From the NCBI GenBank assembly GCA_036390995.1, contig DASWAT010000016.1, positions 1-42,810 of the forward strand: a stretch of 42,810 nucleotides of DNA. Reading direction: 5' to 3'. The notes beneath the pieces are model-generated. The model was not told where the DNA came from. It worked only from the letters and a program-made list of their open reading frames with translations, and ran no database searches. Made by a program: the position numbers and the translations under genes. The DNA comes from DASQQQ01 sp036390995 (GTDB lineage: Bacteria; Actinomycetota; UBA4738; HRBIN12). Of this stretch, positions 40,607-42,810 are shown piece by piece (within the stretch, counting starts at the first letter, position 1; every line of letters begins with the position of its first letter).

Positions 40607-40660
40607 TCAGAGGCTTGGCCCGTGAAGGGCGGGAAGCGACCGCTGGCGGGTCACCCCAAC

Positions 40661-40804
40661 CTAGCGGCGGAACCGCCTGCGGAACCCTCTCCGGCCGCCC
40701 CTATCTGCGACCGAACTTTGCCTGCCGCGGGCCATGCGAAACAGGAAGATCAAGAGAAGAACCCCCACCACGCCGACAACCACCCAAAGAACCGGGCCAT
40801 CCAT
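40661..40804 (-). CDS. Tiny membrane protein, cassette gene C copy 2
   Basis: A 47-residue protein: MDGPVLWVVVGVVGVLLLIF as a single membrane helix, then a basic tail FRMARGRQSSVADRGG... ending RRRFRR. GGAGGGAACAGCAT precedes the ATG at 40804. The helix is nearly identical to copy 1 while the middle of the tail has diverged, suggesting that the helix and the terminal Arg cluster are what matters. Confidence 0.75.
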   Translation of the reverse strand: MDGPVLWVVVGVVGVLLLIFLFRMARGRQSSVADRGGRRGFRRRFRR

Positions 40805-40865
40805 ATGCTGTTCCCTCCCTCCGCTGCTGCCCTTGGTCAAGGGCGTCTTCTTGAGCCTTCCAGGG

Positions 40866-41054
40866 CTAGTCGAAGATGCTCACCCCACCTGGTCCAACGA
40901 GGAGTCCAAGGACGATGAGGGCGATCCCGGCGAGGACCGATCCCCTGAGGAGCGCCACGATGCCGGCAATCACCAGCACGGCAGCGATGATCCAGAAGAT
41001 GGTGTCTGTGTTGCCGCCGCCCCTCTGCGCGAGCATCCCGAGAACTCCGAGCAT
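40866..41054 (-). CDS. Small two-helix membrane protein, cassette gene B copy 2
   Basis: A 62-residue protein MLGVLGMLAQRGGGN..., with two helices (about 18-36 and 40-57) and the end GPGGVSIFD. AAGGAGGGCGAC immediately precedes the ATG at 41054. An alternative ATG at 41069 (five residues longer) overlaps the stop of the preceding gene as ATGA; copy 1 lacks that ATG-AAG-GAG context in a usable form, so I prefer 41054. Second gene of a probable three-gene operon with the Cys-rich protein and gene C. Confidence 0.8.
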   Translation of the reverse strand: MLGVLGMLAQRGGGNTDTIFWIIAAVLVIAGIVALLRGSVLAGIALIVLGLLVGPGGVSIFD

Positions 41055-41065
41055 GTCGCCCTCCT

Positions 41066-41245
41066 TCATCCTCGGGCAGCGATAGAGCGTGGTCTCTTTG
41101 TACGGAGCGTCGTCTCGATGTTCTTGACGGCCTTCTTTACGGGGATCTTGGAGGCGTCAGCCGCCTTCTTGAGATCCGCGTACGTGATGTTTCGCGCGTC
41201 TCCGTGGTCCTCGTGAGGCTCACCGCAGCCACAGGACATGCACAT
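41066..41245 (-). CDS. 59-residue MC-SCGCG protein
   Basis: A small protein beginning MCMSCGCGEPHEDHGDARNI, followed by TYADLKKAADASKIPVKKAV and a basic end. The N-terminal Cys cluster (Cys2, Cys5, Cys7) with a nearby HEDHGD could bind a metal, probably zinc. The pattern matches a widespread group of short uncharacterised bacterial proteins (MC-SCGCG-p-dDHGD-rNIt-dDL--AA). The ATG at 41245 is preceded by GGAGGGAGGGGCCG. Its stop overlaps the upstream ATG of cassette gene B. Function unknown. Confidence 0.8.
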   Translation of the reverse strand: MCMSCGCGEPHEDHGDARNITYADLKKAADASKIPVKKAVKNIETTLRTKRPRSIAARG

Positions 41246-41279
41246 CGGCCCCTCCCTCCAGAAGCAAGACGGTGGTGAG

Positions 41280-41489
41280 TTAGTTCAAGGCGTCCTTCAC
41301 GCTCTCCTTAGCCTTCTCGACTGCATCCTTTGCATGGCCGAGGGCCTCCTTCCCCTTGCCCTTAGCCTGATCCTTTCTACCCTCCGCCTCCAGGGATCGA
41401 TCGTCCGTCACCTCGCCGACGGTCTCTTTGACTTTGCCCTTCGCCTTGTCCCACTTGCCCTCGGCTCGATCCTTGCTTGCAGAACCCAT
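41280..41489 (-). CDS. CsbD-family stress protein
   Basis: A 69-residue, highly charged, helical protein: MGSASKDRAEGKWDKAKGKV, ETVGEVTDDRSLEAEGRKDQ, AKGKGKEALGHAKDAVEKAK. This is the CsbD/UPF0337 pattern (K-x-G--dq-kGk-K-~-G-~tdd~~lea-Gk~dq~~G~~). Members are strongly induced under general stress (sigma-B regulon in Bacillus), but their biochemical role is unknown. AAGGAGGCAGACA precedes the ATG at 41489. It lies 34 bases upstream of the Cys-rich gene on the same strand, so co-transcription is possible. Confidence 0.92.
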   Translation of the reverse strand: MGSASKDRAEGKWDKAKGKVKETVGEVTDDRSLEAEGRKDQAKGKGKEALGHAKDAVEKAKESVKDALN

Positions 41490-41620
41490 TGTCTGCCTCC
41501 TTCCAGCAACCACTTACTGACCCGTCCGCGCTCCTATCCTCCCTCCGGACTCCATCACAACGGCTCCTCATGTGGGTACCGAACCCAGGGTGGTTCAGTA
41601 CTTCAAAGGCTCGGTCCGCC

Positions 41621-41713
41621 TCAAGAGCGTCTGAGGAAGTAAACGATCGCGAGCACGATAAGAACTACGACGATGACACCGACAATCCCGATGCCTCCGA
41701 TGGCAGCAATCAT
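41621..41713 (-). CDS. 30-residue single-helix membrane peptide
   Basis: MIAAIGGIGIVGVIVVVLIV then LAIVYFLRRS and stop: one long hydrophobic helix with a positively charged end. The evidence is the very good ribosome site AAAGGAGGGAAGG before the ATG at 41713 and a TAGACT -10 box about 27 bases further up. Comparable to short stress-associated hydrophobic peptides. Too short for a family call. Confidence 0.6.
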   Translation of the reverse strand: MIAAIGGIGIVGVIVVVLIVLAIVYFLRRS

Positions 41714-41737
41714 CCTTCCCTCCTTTCGTCCGCGCAA

Positions 41738-41743
41738 GTCTAG
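41738..41743 (-). promoter_or_regulatory. Candidate -10 box of the 30-residue peptide gene
   Basis: TAGACT on the minus strand followed by TTGCGCGGACG and AAAGGAGGG. The -35 region (GTCGCC) is poor. Confidence 0.35.
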
Positions 41744-41929
41744 CCTGCACCGGGCCACGGGCGACTCAGCGACCAGCCTCTCGCCGGTGCTCTCCACGTT
41801 ACGTCCCGATCCCACGAGGCCCGCCGTTCGGAGCTGCGTCGGCACTCGGGGTGCGGCGGAAGCGTCTGATTTTCGTCAACCTAAGGCGACGGAAAGGGCA
41901 GGCCAGTTGAGGCCTGGGATGGGCTCCGG

Positions 41930-42810
41930 CTACGGGGTGCTGGACCCGCTCCGCTCAGGCTCGCTCTCGCGCACGCGAACGATTCCCTCCGATCGCGACT
42001 CCCCGATCGCCAGCTCGACCGTGACGGCGAGCCCCAGGTGCAGGGCCAGCGACGAGAGGGAGGACCATACGAGCAGCGCGATGACCGCGAGCAACGGCCC
42101 GTATGCGGCGTTGCTACTCAGTGAGAAGTACAGACCGAGGGCGAGGCTGAAGAGGAACCAGAGCGCGACAGCCGCCGCCGTCCCCGCGGCGAGCGCCGCG
42201 CGAGAACCGATGCGTTCTCGCGGCGCCGTTCGGAACAGGAGGTAGACACCGACAGCGGCCACCGCGGCTCCGAGGGGCCAGCGCGCCACGGTCCAGACCG
42301 TGAGCGCCGCACCCTCCCAGCCGAGGCCCTCGGAGACCGCCCGGCCGCCGGCGAGCGCAAGCCCCCCGGCCGACAGGAGCACCCCCGCAGACAGCGCGAG
42401 CACGAACGCGACGCCGTAGCGCTGTCCGAAGGGTCGATCCTCGGACCGGCCGGCGAGCCGGTTGGCGGATCGCTCGACCTGCGCCATCGCCAACGTGCCC
42501 GCCAACAAAGCGGCCAGCAGCCCGACGACCATCGCGGTCGTCCCTCCGTTGGCGCCTTGACGTGCCGCCTCTCGCAGCAGCCGGCCGGACGGCCCGGGAG
42601 AAAGCGTGTCGGCCATTTGTTCGACGATGCCTCGGACCCGCGGCAGGTCGAGCGCGCTGGCCAGGCCCACCAGCCCGATGAAACCAGAGAGCAGCACGAA
42701 CATCGACTGGTAGGCGAGCGCCCGGACGTGACTCGTGCCGTCGGCTTCCCGGAACCGCTTCGCGGAGGATCTCGCGAGCTCACCCCCGCCCCGCCGGCGG
42801 ACCGCTCGCC
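41930..42810 (-). CDS. YihY/BrkB-family membrane protein (5' end beyond the window)
   Basis: About 293 residues are visible; the frame runs off the right edge. ...FREADGTSHVRALAYQSMFV followed by LLSGFIGLVGLAS is the typical first helix region of the family formerly called ribonuclease BN. About six membrane helices follow, including YGVAFVLALSAGVLLSAGG and the signature SSNAAYGPLLAVIALLVWSS (consensus S--~~YG~l~a~i~ll~W~~~~~~~~L~Ga). The soluble C-terminus is short and charged (GIVRVRESEPERSGSSTP). The old RNase name is an error; members are thought to be envelope or transport proteins. The Met at 42703 is internal, not the start. Confidence 0.9.
   Translation of the reverse strand, partial: RAVRRRGGGELARSSAKRFREADGTSHVRALAYQSMFVLLSGFIGLVGLASALDLPRVRGIVEQMADTLSPGPSGRLLREAARQGANGGTTAMVVGLLAALLAGTLAMAQVERSANRLAGRSEDRPFGQRYGVAFVLALSAGVLLSAGGLALAGGRAVSEGLGWEGAALTVWTVARWPLGAAVAAVGVYLLFRTAPRERIGSRAALAAGTAAAVALWFLFSLALGLYFSLSSNAAYGPLLAVIALLVWSSLSSLALHLGLAVTVELAIGESRSEGIVRVRESEPERSGSSTP

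Larger units (their letters stand above)
40656..41078 (-). repeat. Duplicated small-protein cassette, copy 2
   Basis: 423 bases similar to 33297-33714: the same two genes in the same order, similar inter-gene DNA (TTGGTCAAGGGCGTCTTCTT versus CTGGTCAAGGACGTCCTTCT) and the same end CCAACCTAGCGGCGGAA. Here it directly follows the gene for a 59-residue Cys-rich protein. Confidence 0.85.

Noticed and set aside
41930..42703. YihY/BrkB protein starting at the Met at 42703
   Set aside because: The frame continues upstream with family-conserved residues to the window edge, so this Met is internal.

Overview
This is a chromosomal window of a high-GC bacterium, most probably a member of the Actinomycetota (possibly an uncultured lineage). 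The main evidence is gene order. Read on the minus strand, the core block runs leuS - (insert) - comEA - comEC - holA - [rpsT, opposite strand] - lepA - hemW - hrcA - dnaJ - HIT - phoH - ybeY - corC-type CBS protein - cdd - era - (insert) - recO - uppS - glyS. This is the usual actinobacterial arrangement of that housekeeping neighbourhood, here without the rsmE often found between dnaJ and phoH. GTG/TTG starts, ATGA/GTGA overlaps and start codons sitting 6-10 bases after a TAnnnT box (leaderless type) also fit.

Region 1 (1-5335): a secreted zincin-like lipoprotein and a small membrane protein translationally coupled behind glyS, a divergent zinc-ribbon membrane protein, then uppS and recO. 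Region 2 (5415-11617) is accessory: a secreted AOC-barrel-like protein with an SRPBCC protein, a TPR/LuxR regulator, and a deoC-ALDH-ALDH operon that looks like a split ALDH16-type enzyme for removing acetaldehyde made by deoxyribose-phosphate aldolase. Region 3 (11679-26875) is the housekeeping block for translation, ribosome maturation, heat shock, replication and DNA uptake. phoH carries a 360-residue intein with a LAGLIDADG endonuclease and the residues of a class 3 (WCT) intein. hrcA-dnaJ has a CIRCE-like operator. Region 4 (26957-32835): a sensor kinase that appears N-terminally shortened, a convincing tyrosine phenol-lyase, leuS and a thioredoxin-like membrane protein.

Region 5 (32836-42810) is looser. 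It has many very small membrane or basic proteins (CsbD, a DUF6458-like protein, a one-helix 30-residue protein, an MC-SCGCG-type 59-residue protein), a GH15 glucanase/trehalase, a MerA/lipoamide-dehydrogenase-like flavoprotein and a YihY/BrkB protein cut by the window edge. A cassette of about 420 bp encoding two tiny membrane proteins occurs twice, at 33.3-33.7 kb and 40.7-41.1 kb. Gene remnants lie near both copies: a PxKF-domain tail near the first, and a possible DUF302 start next to the second. This part looks like a general-stress or envelope region that has been rearranged.

No rRNA, convincing tRNA, CRISPR array, transposase or prophage was seen. I could not identify a wholly new defence or biosynthetic system. 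The most unusual items are the class 3 PhoH intein, the duplicated small-protein cassette and the split ALDH16-like pair.
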